This document shows positions 8,631 to 17,924 of a DNA stretch of 64,000 nucleotides, one piece after another. The stretch's first letter is position 1, and each line of letters begins with the position of its first letter. The notes below the pieces were generated by a model. That model saw only the letters and a list, made by a program, of their open reading frames with translations. It was not told where the DNA came from and did not search any database. Source of the DNA: Lactobacillus rodentium (GTDB taxonomy: Bacteria; Bacillota; Bacilli; Lactobacillales; Lactobacillaceae). The translations under genes and the position numbers were made by a program. The stretch is taken from the NCBI RefSeq assembly GCF_003423665.1, contig NZ_BFBY01000009.1, positions 1-64,000 on the forward strand, in the 5' to 3' direction.

Positions 8631-10232
8631 ATCAGTAGGAGTTTGATTAAGGTGAATTATTTGATCAAACATTGCTTTTTCAGCTGGAGAAATCTTATGG
8701 GCAACTTCAATTACAGCAATGTTTGGATTCTTAAGGAGCGTTTCATGGATCTCTAGGGAAAGATGAGGATCAAGAGCGCTTGTAGCTTCATCGGCTAACA
8801 AAATTGGACGGTGGGAAAGGAGGGCACGGGCGATTTCTACACGTTGGATTTGACCTCCTGATAATTGGTTACCATTTTCACCAATTGGGCTATCAAGCCC
8901 CTTTTCTTTTACTAGTTCATCTAAACCTGCTTCATGAATTACTTGTCTTAATTTTTGATCACTGACTTTTCTTCCTAAAGTAATATTGAAACGCAACGTA
9001 TCATCAAACATGAAGGGCTTTTGGTTAACATAGGAAAAGTAATTATGAAGTTTTGACCAGTCATTGGTAAGATTTTGATCATTGATCAGAATTTGTCCCT
9101 TACTTGGGGATTTACTACCCATCATTAATTTTAGCAAGGTAGTTTTTCCCCACCCAGAAGGAGCCATTAAGAGTGTCTTTTTACCAGGAGTGACAGAAAA
9201 ATTGACATCCTTAAAAATTTCAGTATTGGTCTTGTTAGTTTTATAGGCCAAATTATCAATTTTTAAGTCAATAAAATCATCTCTTTGATCAATAGCTTTT
9301 TCATGAGGATTTTTGCTGTAATTAAGAGCGCGTAAGGTCTTTTTCCACATTGGATCAGTTGATTTAACTTGATTAAATTCTTGGAAAATTGTTACTACAG
9401 GAGTAATAAAGTTCATTGCCAAGTCAACCATTAAAACTAGAGTCCCAACCTTTAGTTGCCCATGCATCATTAATACGCCACCAATTGTACATGGAATAAT
9501 AAAACAAAAAAGTTCAGCTACTGTATAAATTACTTCTAAGGCCCATGCTTGGGTAAAATTCATGCTTCTTAAGGCTTCTTCCATCCTTTGGGCACTATTG
9601 ACAGCACGTGAAATAATGGTAGGTTGCACATTGTATAATTTAGCAGCCTCAGCTCCATTCAAACTATCTGAGACGTGTTGGGTATAATCAGCGTTGGCAT
9701 TAGCCCAGACTTTTGCTTTACGAGTGATTAAGCGACTAGTTAGGATTTGAACCAATGCTGGGGCGATAGAAGCTACAATAAAGATAACGGTCATTTGCCA
9801 TGAATTAATAAAAGCAAATGAAATGGCGCCAATAAATAAGATAGATTGGTAACACATATCTAGTTGTGCTGTTACACGACCAGTTTCGATTTGTTTTAGG
9901 TCATTTGTCATTAAGCTTAAACCAGATTTAGTATCATTTTTTGCTTGGGCAACTAAATAATTTAAGTTGGCATTTTTAAGAACTAAATTAACATTTTTGA
10001 TAATAGTCATTTTTAAGTGTTCATAGAAGAAATTAGAACAGGTAAAAAAGAGTTGACCGATACCAGCAATAGTAGCCAATTTAATTAATTCAGTAACATC
10101 TTTACTTCCACTAGAAGCTAGGTTAAGCATTAATTTAATCATATAAGCAATGAATAAAACGTCACATGCTTTAATGATACAGAAAATTAAAAATAAGAAA
10201 ACTCGATATTTAGGGGCGTATTTTAAACTCAA
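8628..10232 (-). CDS. ABC transporter, fused membrane and ATPase domains (exporter type)
   Basis: A 534-aa half-transporter. Residues 1-290 form an ABC type-1 membrane domain with about six helices. Residues 320-530 form the ATPase, with Walker A APSGWGKTT, signature QLSGGQIQRVEIARAL and Walker B PILLADEATSALD, then the H-loop EVAHK. The architecture is that of homo- or heterodimeric exporters for peptides, lipids or drugs. No partner half-transporter is adjacent, so it may act as a homodimer. The cargo cannot be told from sequence. Confidence 0.88.
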   Translation of the reverse strand: MSLKYAPKYRVFLFLIFCIIKACDVLFIAYMIKLMLNLASSGSKDVTELIKLATIAGIGQLFFTCSNFFYEHLKMTIIKNVNLVLKNANLNYLVAQAKNDTKSGLSLMTNDLKQIETGRVTAQLDMCYQSILFIGAISFAFINSWQMTVIFIVASIAPALVQILTSRLITRKAKVWANANADYTQHVSDSLNGAEAAKLYNVQPTIISRAVNSAQRMEEALRSMNFTQAWALEVIYTVAELFCFIIPCTIGGVLMMHGQLKVGTLVLMVDLAMNFITPVVTIFQEFNQVKSTDPMWKKTLRALNYSKNPHEKAIDQRDDFIDLKIDNLAYKTNKTNTEIFKDVNFSVTPGKKTLLMAPSGWGKTTLLKLMMGSKSPSKGQILINDQNLTNDWSKLHNYFSYVNQKPFMFDDTLRFNITLGRKVSDQKLRQVIHEAGLDELVKEKGLDSPIGENGNQLSGGQIQRVEIARALLSHRPILLADEATSALDPHLSLEIHETLLKNPNIAVIEVAHKISPAEKAMFDQIIHLNQTPTD

Positions 10233-10274
10233 ATTACTTCCTCCAAAAATTTATTACTTGCATTCTATCATATC

Positions 10275-10313
10275 AAAAAAAAGACTTATTTCAGAAAGAA
10301 ATAAGTCCTTTTA
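10275..10313 (-). terminator. Intrinsic terminator
   Basis: GACTTATTTC pairs with GAAATAAGTC, followed by a long T-run on the minus strand. It ends the DUF1002 transcript before the ABC exporter gene. Confidence 0.8.
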
Positions 10314-10326
10314 CCAAAAAATATAG

Positions 10327-11292
10327 CTAATTTAGAACAATTATGCCACCGAAGAGTCCCTTAAACCAGTTCACAATACTATCAATAATTTGTTGGAACC
10401 AGTTGCGAGTTTCGGGAGTATTAAATTTACTAAAAATATTCTTAGCGCCAGATTGAATTTGATCAGCTAATTTATTTGCCTGTTGAGCAAAATTCTTATT
10501 TTTTAAAGCACCAGAATTTTTAATAGTAATTAATAAGTTAACGATTTGTTCCTTTTGATTATTAGTAATGGTGTCACCTAAATGATTAATATTAATTTGG
10601 TTATTAACAATACTTCTAATTTCGTTGTTAGAAATATTGTTACCCTTTTTGGCCATTTCAGCCTTGGCACCCGCAATTGCATTATTTAATTGGGCATCAG
10701 AATAACCATCTTTGCCCTTATTTTCTTCAGTAATTCCACTTAAAGTGTTCATTTCATCTTGAGCTGCGTTAATTTGACTTTGGTTCAAAGAATCACCTGT
10801 TTTGGCATAAGCTGCATATACCCCAGCTAATGCACCTGAACCATCAATCGGATTAGCGCTCGTAACATAAATATTAGCATCACTAATACCGGCAGTTAAT
10901 GCAGCATTTTTATACTGGTTAGCAGTGATAGTCGTAATATTATTATGACCATTATAAGGTAAGATATGAACATTAATTCCACTGCCAGCAGCTGTTTTTT
11001 GGATTAATGCACTTGACCAAACTCCAGAATTGTTAGTAAAGTCTGCACCTGAAGGATTAAGGTATTTCACCAAGTCGGCACCAGTAATTGTGATAGTTTT
11101 ATAACTAGCTCCATTTAATGATTGGGTCAAAGTATCAATCGTACCTTGTCTTTGAGAACTAGTTAAAGAAGTTCCTAAGGTAACTACGGGAGTGTCATCA
11201 TCTGCTTTAACTTGGTGAGAAACAGGTAAAGCAAAAATACTAAGTAAACCACTGACTAAAAATGCACTAAAAATGGTAATTACTTTCTTCAT
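10327..11292 (-). CDS. Secreted DUF1002 family protein
   Basis: A 321-aa exported protein. A signal peptide (MKKVITIFSAFLVSGLLSIF, then VSHQVKADD as the likely cleavage region) is followed by the DUF1002 body. Visible blocks are VVTLGTSLTSSQRQGTIDTL, the TGADLVKYLNPSG segment and the repeated Asn-rich helices. The C-terminus ends in a short amphipathic/hydrophobic tail, WFKGLFGGIIVLN, that may touch the membrane. The family is widespread in Gram-positive bacteria with no proven function. It is monocistronic, with a clear AAGGAG ribosome site and its own terminator. Confidence 0.85.
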   Translation of the reverse strand: MKKVITIFSAFLVSGLLSIFALPVSHQVKADDDTPVVTLGTSLTSSQRQGTIDTLTQSLNGASYKTITITGADLVKYLNPSGADFTNNSGVWSSALIQKTAAGSGINVHILPYNGHNNITTITANQYKNAALTAGISDANIYVTSANPIDGSGALAGVYAAYAKTGDSLNQSQINAAQDEMNTLSGITEENKGKDGYSDAQLNNAIAGAKAEMAKKGNNISNNEIRSIVNNQININHLGDTITNNQKEQIVNLLITIKNSGALKNKNFAQQANKLADQIQSGAKNIFSKFNTPETRNWFQQIIDSIVNWFKGLFGGIIVLN

Positions 11293-11433
11293 ATTAAATT
11301 TTGTCTCCTTATAAGTATTTGTAAATATAAGTATAGATAAATCTACGCCTATTATACCCTAAAACAATACTCTAATTATGTAATATTCTCTTAAGATGAT
11401 ATAATCTAATAATGCAAAGGAGGGCCTGAGCTC

Positions 11434-12261
11434 GTGTTACGTCAACCATTATTAACGGTGATCATGCCAGTCTACAATATGGAAAAATATTTAGGTCGTG
11501 CACTTGATCATTTAGCAGTTCAAGAAGATAAAAACTTCAAATTATTAATTATCAATGATGGTTCTAGTGATAGAACTCATGAAATAGCCGAATCATACCG
11601 TGATAAATTTTTATTTTTTAAAATAATAGATAAACCTAATGGAGGCTTATCGGATGCCCGTAACTTGGGAATGAGTTTAGTTGATACGCCATACTTTACC
11701 TTCCATGATGGGGATGATTGGGTTGATCCTGGCTATACTGCTTTTTTTGTGCGTGCATTTAACCAATATCCTAATGTTGCTATGGTCTCATGTGGCTTTT
11801 GGATTGATTCACAAAGACGTAATTCCAGTCGCGCAGTCGATAAGAAAAAAGAAAATGGTCTTTTGAATAAGCGCGAAACTTACCTTAAAATGACCAATAT
11901 TTTCAGCTCTCCGGTAAAAGGCTACACTTGGAATAAGGGCTATCGTACTGAAGTAGTACGTAAATATAATTTAACTTTTGTCAAAAATCTTGCATTTATG
12001 GAAGATCAAATTTTTAATGTTAAATATATTTCTTTAACAGATGGCTACTATTTTACTTCTGAACCTCTGTATCATTATTGGCAACGAGCAGATAGTATGG
12101 TCCATACAATCGATTTAAAGAAAGTACCTGATAATTTTAAAGCTAATTATCGGGTATGGAGTCAAATTGTTAAAAGTCTTTTAGCAGAAAGAGATAAAAA
12201 TAAGACTAATAAAAAAGCTGCTAAGAAAGCAGCTATTAGTGATTCAAATTACAAAGATTAA
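11434..12261 (+). CDS. Family 2 glycosyltransferase
   Basis: A 275-aa GT-A fold glycosyltransferase. N-terminal LLTVIMPVYNMEKYLGRALD and the following INDGSSDRT are classic GT2 sugar-nucleotide binding blocks. GGLSDARNLGMS and FHDGDDWVDPG supply the DxD metal site. The C-terminus is Lys/Ala-rich and soluble, with no membrane helix. The start is GTG at 11434 after an AAAGGAGGG ribosome site. It stands alone, not in an exopolysaccharide cluster, so the acceptor (wall polymer, glycolipid or protein) is unknown. Confidence 0.9.
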   Translation: MLRQPLLTVIMPVYNMEKYLGRALDHLAVQEDKNFKLLIINDGSSDRTHEIAESYRDKFLFFKIIDKPNGGLSDARNLGMSLVDTPYFTFHDGDDWVDPGYTAFFVRAFNQYPNVAMVSCGFWIDSQRRNSSRAVDKKKENGLLNKRETYLKMTNIFSSPVKGYTWNKGYRTEVVRKYNLTFVKNLAFMEDQIFNVKYISLTDGYYFTSEPLYHYWQRADSMVHTIDLKKVPDNFKANYRVWSQIVKSLLAERDKNKTNKKAAKKAAISDSNYKD

Positions 12262-12482
12262 AGTTTGTCTTTAAGATGGTGAGGAATCCCCTTAGTTTTA
12301 TCGGCTACCTTATCAGCATAATAAATTGCGAATTCACCATTTTTATCATTTTGTGCAATTACTAACTTTTCATTAGCTTTAGTTTTTGCCTTGAAAATTT
12401 CAGCACTGCGTCGAGCTTCTTTAAAATCATGAGTTGAAGCAATGGCGTCGCCAGGATTAAAAAAGATTGATTGGTTAGTCAT
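12258..12482 (-). CDS. Small hypothetical cytosolic protein
   Basis: I do not recognise the family. The 74-aa product begins MTNQSIFFNPGDAIASTHDF and ends GIPHHLKDKL, with mixed charge and no membrane segment. I place the start at the ATG 12482-12480, which has AAGGAG eight bases upstream, rather than at the in-frame TTG at 12491. Its stop overlaps the last bases of the convergent glycosyltransferase. Confidence 0.65.
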   Translation of the reverse strand: MTNQSIFFNPGDAIASTHDFKEARRSAEIFKAKTKANEKLVIAQNDKNGEFAIYYADKVADKTKGIPHHLKDKL

Positions 12483-12579
12483 AATTAACAACTCCTTAAT
12501 TGAAATATAAATTGATTTTTATACTTATATTTTACCAGGAAAACACAGGCAAAGACTAGTTTTATGCTGGAGGAAATAC

Positions 12580-13242
12580 ATGAAAGTTAAAGTAAATAAT
12601 ATTGAGCTTTACTATCAAAAGTTAGGGCAGGGCCATCCCTTGATTTTAATTCATGGACATCATCAAGATGGAGCAATTTTTGATAAGTTAATTGCGCCTC
12701 TTTCGCTATATTACACGGTTTATGTACCTGATATGAGAGGACATGGATTAAGTAGTGGTGAAGCAAGTGAACATTATCAAACTGATGTAGAAGATTTGGC
12801 TGAATTTATTCGCAAATTAAACTTAAAAGAAGCTTATGTTTTAGGTTATGGTGCGGGTGGAGTAATAGCTTTACTATTAGCCAGTCAAGATCCTAATTTG
12901 ATTGCAAAATTAATTGTTGCGGGCACCTATGTTAATGGTAATGGGGTAACAGCCAGTCATATTACCTGGAATAGTGTGCGTGGTATTTTTATTGGTGATC
13001 GTGATAGCCGCGTTGCACTTAAAGAAACTTTTATTGATCCTCGCAGACTTCAACAAATTAAGATTCCGACGCTATGTGTAGTGGGAGAAAAAGATTGGGT
13101 TAAAGTTGAACATGTGCGGTGGTATAGTCAATTTTTACCAAATTCTCGATTAGTCATCATGCCGAGACAAAAACATGAAAGCTATGTGGTGCATAGCTTG
13201 AAAATGCTTGATTTGATTAAAGATTTTTATAAAGAAAATTAA
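12580..13242 (+). CDS. Alpha/beta-hydrolase fold protein lacking the nucleophile Ser
   Basis: A 220-aa alpha/beta-hydrolase homologue. LILIHGHHQDGAIF (oxyanion hole) and VPDMRGHGLSSG are conserved. The nucleophile elbow, normally GxSxG, reads G89-Y-G-A-G93, so residue 91 is Gly (codon GGT at 12850-12852, one transition from AGT Ser). The acid (VVGEKDWV) and His (RQKHESY) positions are still present. It may have lost hydrolase activity or act as a binding or regulatory protein. It has a GGAGG ribosome site and a terminator right after the stop, so it is monocistronic. Confidence 0.8.
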   Translation: MKVKVNNIELYYQKLGQGHPLILIHGHHQDGAIFDKLIAPLSLYYTVYVPDMRGHGLSSGEASEHYQTDVEDLAEFIRKLNLKEAYVLGYGAGGVIALLLASQDPNLIAKLIVAGTYVNGNGVTASHITWNSVRGIFIGDRDSRVALKETFIDPRRLQQIKIPTLCVVGEKDWVKVEHVRWYSQFLPNSRLVIMPRQKHESYVVHSLKMLDLIKDFYKEN

Positions 13243-13248
13243 TTTATA

Positions 13249-13280
13249 AAAGAACCGATTTTTTATCAGGTTCTTTTTTC
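13249..13280 (+). terminator. Intrinsic terminator
   Basis: AAAGAACC pairs with GGTTCTTT and a T-run follows, directly after the hydrolase-like gene. Confidence 0.75.
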
Positions 13281-13344
13281 TTTATGGTGATTTTCCGTTA
13301 TAATGGTGGTAATAACAGGTAATTCAAAAGAAGGATAGGAAAAG

Positions 13345-14334
13345 ATGAATAAAGAAGAATTACACGAAATGTTGCATCCAATGAAAATTATTGGTCTTGC
13401 AGGGAACCAAGTTCTGGCTGAACGAATTGCATCAGCTCTAGATAAGCCTTTATTAGAAACCGCGGTGCAACATTTTAGTGACGGAGAAATTCAAGTAAAT
13501 ATTCCTGAAAGTGTCAGAGGTTGTGATGTCTATGTAATCCAATCGATTCAGGATCCAGTTAATGAAAACTTTATGGAATTGATGATTACTTTGGATGCCT
13601 TGCATCGAGCATCAGCTCATTCAATTAATGTTGTAATTCCTTATATGGCTTACTCACGTCAAGATACTAAGAATCGATCACGTGAACCGATTACCGCAAA
13701 ATTATTAGCTAATTTATTACAATTAAATCGAATTGATGACTTAATTGCGGTAGATTTACATGCATCTCAAATTCAAGGATTTTATCATATTCCTGTTGAC
13801 CATTTGCATGCTATGCCGATTTTGGCCCAATACTTTATTGATAACGGTATTGCTACTAAGGACAATGATGATGTAGTTGTAGTCTCACCAGATCATTCAG
13901 GAGCTAAATTAGCCCGTGAATTTGGATCTCATTTTGATGCACCAATTGCTATTGTTGATCAGCGTGGGGAAAGATATGATACCGAAGTTCATGATATGAT
14001 CGGTGATGTTAAAGATAAGACAGTTATTATTGTTGATGATCTAATTGATACTGGTTCCCGTATTGCTTCATCTACTAAATCTGTCTTAGCAGCAGGAGCT
14101 AAAAAAGTTTATGTGGCTGCAACTCATGCATTACTTTCGCAAAATGCTACTGCTGTTTTAAATGAATTGCCAGTAGAACAAATTGTTGTAACTGATACGA
14201 TTAAGCATGACAAATATCCTGATCGCATGGTACGTCTCTCAGTTGACCGTTTACTTGCTAAGGGGATTGATTACATTTATAACGATAAATCAATTCACCA
14301 AATTTTTGATGAACAGAACCGTATTCAAGGTTAA
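13345..14334 (+). CDS. prs: Ribose-phosphate pyrophosphokinase (PRPP synthetase)
   Basis: Makes PRPP from ribose 5-phosphate and ATP for nucleotide, His and Trp synthesis. The 329-aa length is normal. Seen in order are the FSDGEIQVNIPESVRG block, SRQDTKNRSREPITAKLLAN (flexible loop and ATP site), VDLHASQIQGF and the PRPP loop VIIVDDLIDTGSRI. Lactobacilli often carry two prs genes, and this could be either the main or the second copy. It has its own ribosome site (AAGGATAGG) and is closed by a terminator. Confidence 0.93.
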   Translation: MNKEELHEMLHPMKIIGLAGNQVLAERIASALDKPLLETAVQHFSDGEIQVNIPESVRGCDVYVIQSIQDPVNENFMELMITLDALHRASAHSINVVIPYMAYSRQDTKNRSREPITAKLLANLLQLNRIDDLIAVDLHASQIQGFYHIPVDHLHAMPILAQYFIDNGIATKDNDDVVVVSPDHSGAKLAREFGSHFDAPIAIVDQRGERYDTEVHDMIGDVKDKTVIIVDDLIDTGSRIASSTKSVLAAGAKKVYVAATHALLSQNATAVLNELPVEQIVVTDTIKHDKYPDRMVRLSVDRLLAKGIDYIYNDKSIHQIFDEQNRIQG

Positions 14335-14350
14335 GTAAATTATTTTAAAT

Positions 14351-14376
14351 AAAACCGCCTTTTTGGCGGTTTTTTC
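14351..14376 (+). terminator. Intrinsic terminator of prs
   Basis: AAAACCGCC pairs with GGCGGTTTT, followed by T-rich sequence. Confidence 0.85.
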
Positions 14377-14438
14377 TATACAAAAATATTTTTGATTGGT
14401 ATAATTGCGATATTAGACTTAAGATTAGAGGTAGTAAT

Positions 14439-15119
14439 ATGGCAAGACAAAGAAATATGAAAAGACGTAGAACGATTTTAAGAAATACCTTTGGCTTATT
14501 GCGCGAAGATGGGATGCAGCGAGTATCCTTGCAAAGAATTGCAGATAAATCTGGTATTTCGAAATCTTTACTACAGTCTTACTATCCCCACAAAAGTAAA
14601 TTAATCATCGAAATAGTTTCTACTTATATGAGTACTGTATTAAATGCTTTATCTTATGACACAATTAATTTTAAAAATGAATTTGTGAGAACCAAGGTCT
14701 TTACTTATATAATTTTGCAATTGGGTGTAGAAGATGAAGCTACTGCAAGAGTTTTAGAAAGTGGGATCAAAGATCAAGCTTCAGTGACTAAGTGGTTAGA
14801 ACGTTTACAAAAGTGGATTGACCAACAAAATGTAGCTGACAAGCTTGGAGGAGATGAAGCCGTAAGATTAGGCTTAACCTTTGTGGTTCCTGGAACAGGA
14901 ACTCTCTTTTTAAAACGTAATGAAATGAATTTAAATGCAGAACAAATTACTGATATTATGGTTAAAAGTTATATGGCAACTTTCGTTGGTGCTTCACAAA
15001 ACGAAATTAAGCAAGTTTTAGATGAAGGTCATGAAATAATTAAAGACTTCGATATTAGTAAAATTTTTAATCTTCTTAATCATATGTTTGACGAAAAAGA
15101 AGATGGAAAGGATAAGTAA
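14439..15119 (+). CDS. TetR/AcrR family transcriptional regulator
   Basis: A 226-aa regulator. The N-terminal helix-turn-helix is typical of TetR: ILRNTFGLLREDGMQRVSLQ, RIADKSGISKSLLQSYYPHK, then LIIEIV. The ligand-binding half is unassigned. The membrane protein gene starts two bases after its stop, so regulator and membrane protein form a two-gene unit. The regulator may control this unit itself. Confidence 0.85.
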   Translation: MARQRNMKRRRTILRNTFGLLREDGMQRVSLQRIADKSGISKSLLQSYYPHKSKLIIEIVSTYMSTVLNALSYDTINFKNEFVRTKVFTYIILQLGVEDEATARVLESGIKDQASVTKWLERLQKWIDQQNVADKLGGDEAVRLGLTFVVPGTGTLFLKRNEMNLNAEQITDIMVKSYMATFVGASQNEIKQVLDEGHEIIKDFDISKIFNLLNHMFDEKEDGKDK

Positions 15120-15121
15120 TT

Positions 15122-15952
15122 ATGGAAGGTTCACGCGCAGAATTGCGTCGAATCGATCAAGAAGAAAGTAGACATGATAAGAAAGCATTAATTTTTATTA
15201 TGTTTACAGTTATTACTTTAGTTTTCAGTCTTTTTACTTTTATGAATCCAATATTTATGAAACAGCAAATTGCTAAGGAAAGTAATAGCGTAGTTGCAGA
15301 AAGATATGTAAATGAAAAGTTTGATAATTTTGCTGAACTAATTGGTGCTGATCGTAATGGGGATGCAAATAATCTTTTGACAACTAATCAAACGCAACCG
15401 ATAGCTAATGCTTTACTTGACTATACTTTGGGTGTTCATTGGTTTAAAGCAGAAAATGCTAGTCTAGCAAGTAAGATTAGATATGTAATTTTGCACAAGA
15501 TTGATGATAATTCGTCAACTGAAGCCAAGTCGGTTCAAAAGCAATTAAAGAAATTTAATCGTAGTGGTATTTATACTGTAATTACTGGGTTTGATCTGGC
15601 AGCAATTACATTATGTGCAAATATTGAAACCTTATTTGTAGTAATTAATTTAGTAGTAATTTTTATGTGTTTACTTGCTGCTTGGTCGCTGATTAAAAAT
15701 TTAAAGCAACAAGTAGCCAATCGTCAATTAGTCCATATTGTTACGGCTGCTGGGATGTGGACAGGAACTTTATTGATGATAATTTATACTTTATTAGCGT
15801 TAATTCCTTTAATATTTAATGTAGAAGGGCTAATTTTAAATATTGGCTACTTCTTGGAAATTGCAAGTGGCATCTTTTTAGAATTAGTAATTGTTGGTGT
15901 AATACTCTTCATCATTTCAACAATTGTTTGGGAATTATCAGATCCAAAATAA
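15122..15952 (+). CDS. Membrane protein co-transcribed with the TetR regulator
   Basis: No family recognised. The 276-aa protein has one helix near residues 24-44 (IFIMFTVITLVFSLFTFM) and an external loop of about 110 residues. Three more helices follow at about 165-190, 205-228 and 245-268. The large loop between helix 1 and 2 is acidic/Asn-rich with no visible enzyme motif. Tight coupling to the TetR gene (ATG two bases after its stop) suggests a regulator-effector pair, perhaps responding to an envelope or toxic compound. Confidence 0.75.
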   Translation: MEGSRAELRRIDQEESRHDKKALIFIMFTVITLVFSLFTFMNPIFMKQQIAKESNSVVAERYVNEKFDNFAELIGADRNGDANNLLTTNQTQPIANALLDYTLGVHWFKAENASLASKIRYVILHKIDDNSSTEAKSVQKQLKKFNRSGIYTVITGFDLAAITLCANIETLFVVINLVVIFMCLLAAWSLIKNLKQQVANRQLVHIVTAAGMWTGTLLMIIYTLLALIPLIFNVEGLILNIGYFLEIASGIFLELVIVGVILFIISTIVWELSDPK

Positions 15953-16266
15953 GTTATAAATAACAAGTGATAAATAATAACAAAAAAAGCAATGTCTAGA
16001 AAAAACTAAACATTGCTTTTTTTATTTAATAGGAAATGGTATCGGAAGGATGATCTTAATTGTATTTAAGTAAGTATAAAGTAGTTAGGGTATAAAATAA
16101 TTGTGAAAATGCATAAATGTAAGTATTTATGCAGGTTCCTTAACCATTTCTTTATCTATATTTTACAGCCATAAAAAACAAAATCAAGTATTTTTGGCAT
16201 ATATTCCATAATTGTATAGGGGCTAACTACAATGAAAAATAAAAGAACACTTGTTATTAACCTTGC
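15953..16266. other. 314-base gene-free gap: terminator, weak hairpin, no gene
   Basis: At 15982-16024 a strong bidirectional terminator (AAAAAAGCAATGT paired with ACATTGCTTTTTT) closes the TetR/membrane unit. At about 16111-16134 GCATAAAT pairs with ATTTATGC; read on the minus strand it is followed by TTTT and could end the CAP-protein transcript. The only start in between (ATG at 16231) opens about 24 codons without a good ribosome site, and I do not call it. I see no RNA gene here. Confidence 0.6.
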
Positions 16267-17772
16267 TTATGATTTGAGATTTAGTTTCTTGGAAGTTTGT
16301 TGTTGAATCCACTGATTTGGACCCAAGTAGAACCATCTTGCCTTACCAATTTTTATAGTTTGACCATAGGCGTAACTTTGACCACGAATTACATGAGTAG
16401 TAGAGACTTTTTGGCGATCAAGATAAGGGCTGGAGTAAATTTGCGTATCGATGGCGGTATCAGAGATAGTAATAATACCTGCTTCTATATCTGGATTATT
16501 AACGATATAGAAATTATGGAACCATTGATTTGGGCCAAGATTAAAGTAGCGCTTGCCATCTTGATAAGAACGACCAAAGTTAACTGGATTGAAGATACGT
16601 TCTTTATTTAGTGAATCAGCTAACTTTTGAGCTCTTAAAAGGAGTGCAGATTTCATCTTAATATCAGCTTGTTCAGGAGTATCTGTTTGACTGGTAGAGA
16701 TATCAGAAGAAGTAATTGGTGAGTCATTGTTAACCTTATTATCGTTAGCTTGAGTTTGTTCAAGTGGAGGTTGGCTGCTAGCAATTTCATTAAATAGCTT
16801 AAAAGTATAAGAAGTAACGCCATTAATTTGGACATTGTAAGCATGGCCCGAAACTAAATTAATATTACCTGGATAATAGGTAATAACAGTGGCAAAATTA
16901 CCAAATCCTTGATTAGAATAATTTTTTACATTACTTCCATAACTAGTTTGTCCAGTATCAAGGTCAGTAATTTTGATACTTGGAGTTCCGTTTACTGTTT
17001 GGTCAGAAAGATAGACTGACCAAGCAATATTATTACCTTGGAGCAGTTCAATTGGAAAAATACCGCTACTTGGATAAGTAACACTTGATTTAGTAGGAGC
17101 ATTAAAAGTATCGCCGGGATAGACAACTTGTTGCACAGTATAACGATACCCATTGCTACCGTAAGCTGCTCCAATACCAGTAGTAGTGGCTCTTGTTGAT
17201 AAAAGCCAAGCTCGGTGACCAGTGTCTGAGCCATCTAAATTGTAACGATCTGTTATTAGATCCGTTACGACGTCACCAGCAGATTCATTGCTTGCGTTGA
17301 AGTTTAAATTGGAACTTGCCGTTGTCGTTTTGGCCAAATTCCAATACATATCATTAATAAAAGCAGGCTGTTTGACATTAGGTAAGCCATGTTGGTTTTT
17401 AAAAGGATCGGCATTAATAGCTGCCATGACACTAGCAGCTATTTGGGCATTATTATTATCAGCACCGTTTGTAGAAATCGATGGGAGAGCAAAAAGCTGA
17501 CGATAAAAATTAATATAAGCTAAAGTACTTGAAATATAGTTATCGGAAACTTGGCCTACTGAAAATGGTGCAGTTAAATGAGGAGGTGTAGCATAAAGGT
17601 TTGTACTACTATAAGGTAATTTAGGAAGAGCAGCATATTCATTTTGTACTTGTTTAATAGTATTAATTTCACTCTTAGTAAAAGTAGCTGCATCGGATTG
17701 ACCAGCATTACTTAATGGCATTACCAAGGTAATACTAGTTATTAAAAGCGTTAATTTATGTTGTAACTTCAT
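16267..17772 (-). CDS. Secreted CAP-domain (SCP/PR1-like) wall protein with C-terminal SLAP-like modules
   Basis: A 501-aa exported protein. A signal peptide lies at residues 1-28 (LTLLITSITLVMPLSNAG). The CAP domain covers about 75-215, with YINFYRQLFALPS, NESAGDVVTDLI and TGHRAWLLSTRATTTGIG. A beta-rich middle follows. Two C-terminal repeats carry the pattern RYFNLGPNQWF and ARWFYLGPNQWI, which also ends the S-layer and wall-hydrolase proteins 35-45 kb away. These modules probably attach the protein to the wall. CAP proteins have diverse or unknown roles in bacteria. Its AAGGAG ribosome site is strong and it stands alone. Confidence 0.85.
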   Translation of the reverse strand: MKLQHKLTLLITSITLVMPLSNAGQSDAATFTKSEINTIKQVQNEYAALPKLPYSSTNLYATPPHLTAPFSVGQVSDNYISSTLAYINFYRQLFALPSISTNGADNNNAQIAASVMAAINADPFKNQHGLPNVKQPAFINDMYWNLAKTTTASSNLNFNASNESAGDVVTDLITDRYNLDGSDTGHRAWLLSTRATTTGIGAAYGSNGYRYTVQQVVYPGDTFNAPTKSSVTYPSSGIFPIELLQGNNIAWSVYLSDQTVNGTPSIKITDLDTGQTSYGSNVKNYSNQGFGNFATVITYYPGNINLVSGHAYNVQINGVTSYTFKLFNEIASSQPPLEQTQANDNKVNNDSPITSSDISTSQTDTPEQADIKMKSALLLRAQKLADSLNKERIFNPVNFGRSYQDGKRYFNLGPNQWFHNFYIVNNPDIEAGIITISDTAIDTQIYSSPYLDRQKVSTTHVIRGQSYAYGQTIKIGKARWFYLGPNQWIQQQTSKKLNLKS

Positions 17773-17924
17773 TGGCTTACTCCTTTCGCTTGCCTCTATT
17801 ATGACAAATCAGCTCTTAACTTTTAAGAGAAAATTTTTATTTTTAGAATTTTTATAAAAAAAGGGATACAGGTGACTCTGCATTGTTTATAATAAGAGTT
17901 TGAGGACAATTAAGGAGATAAAAA

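Noticed and set aside
16231-16305. Short plus-strand frame beginning MKNKRTLVINLAYD
   Set aside because: About 24 codons without a good ribosome site, running into the 3' end of the CAP gene; no support.
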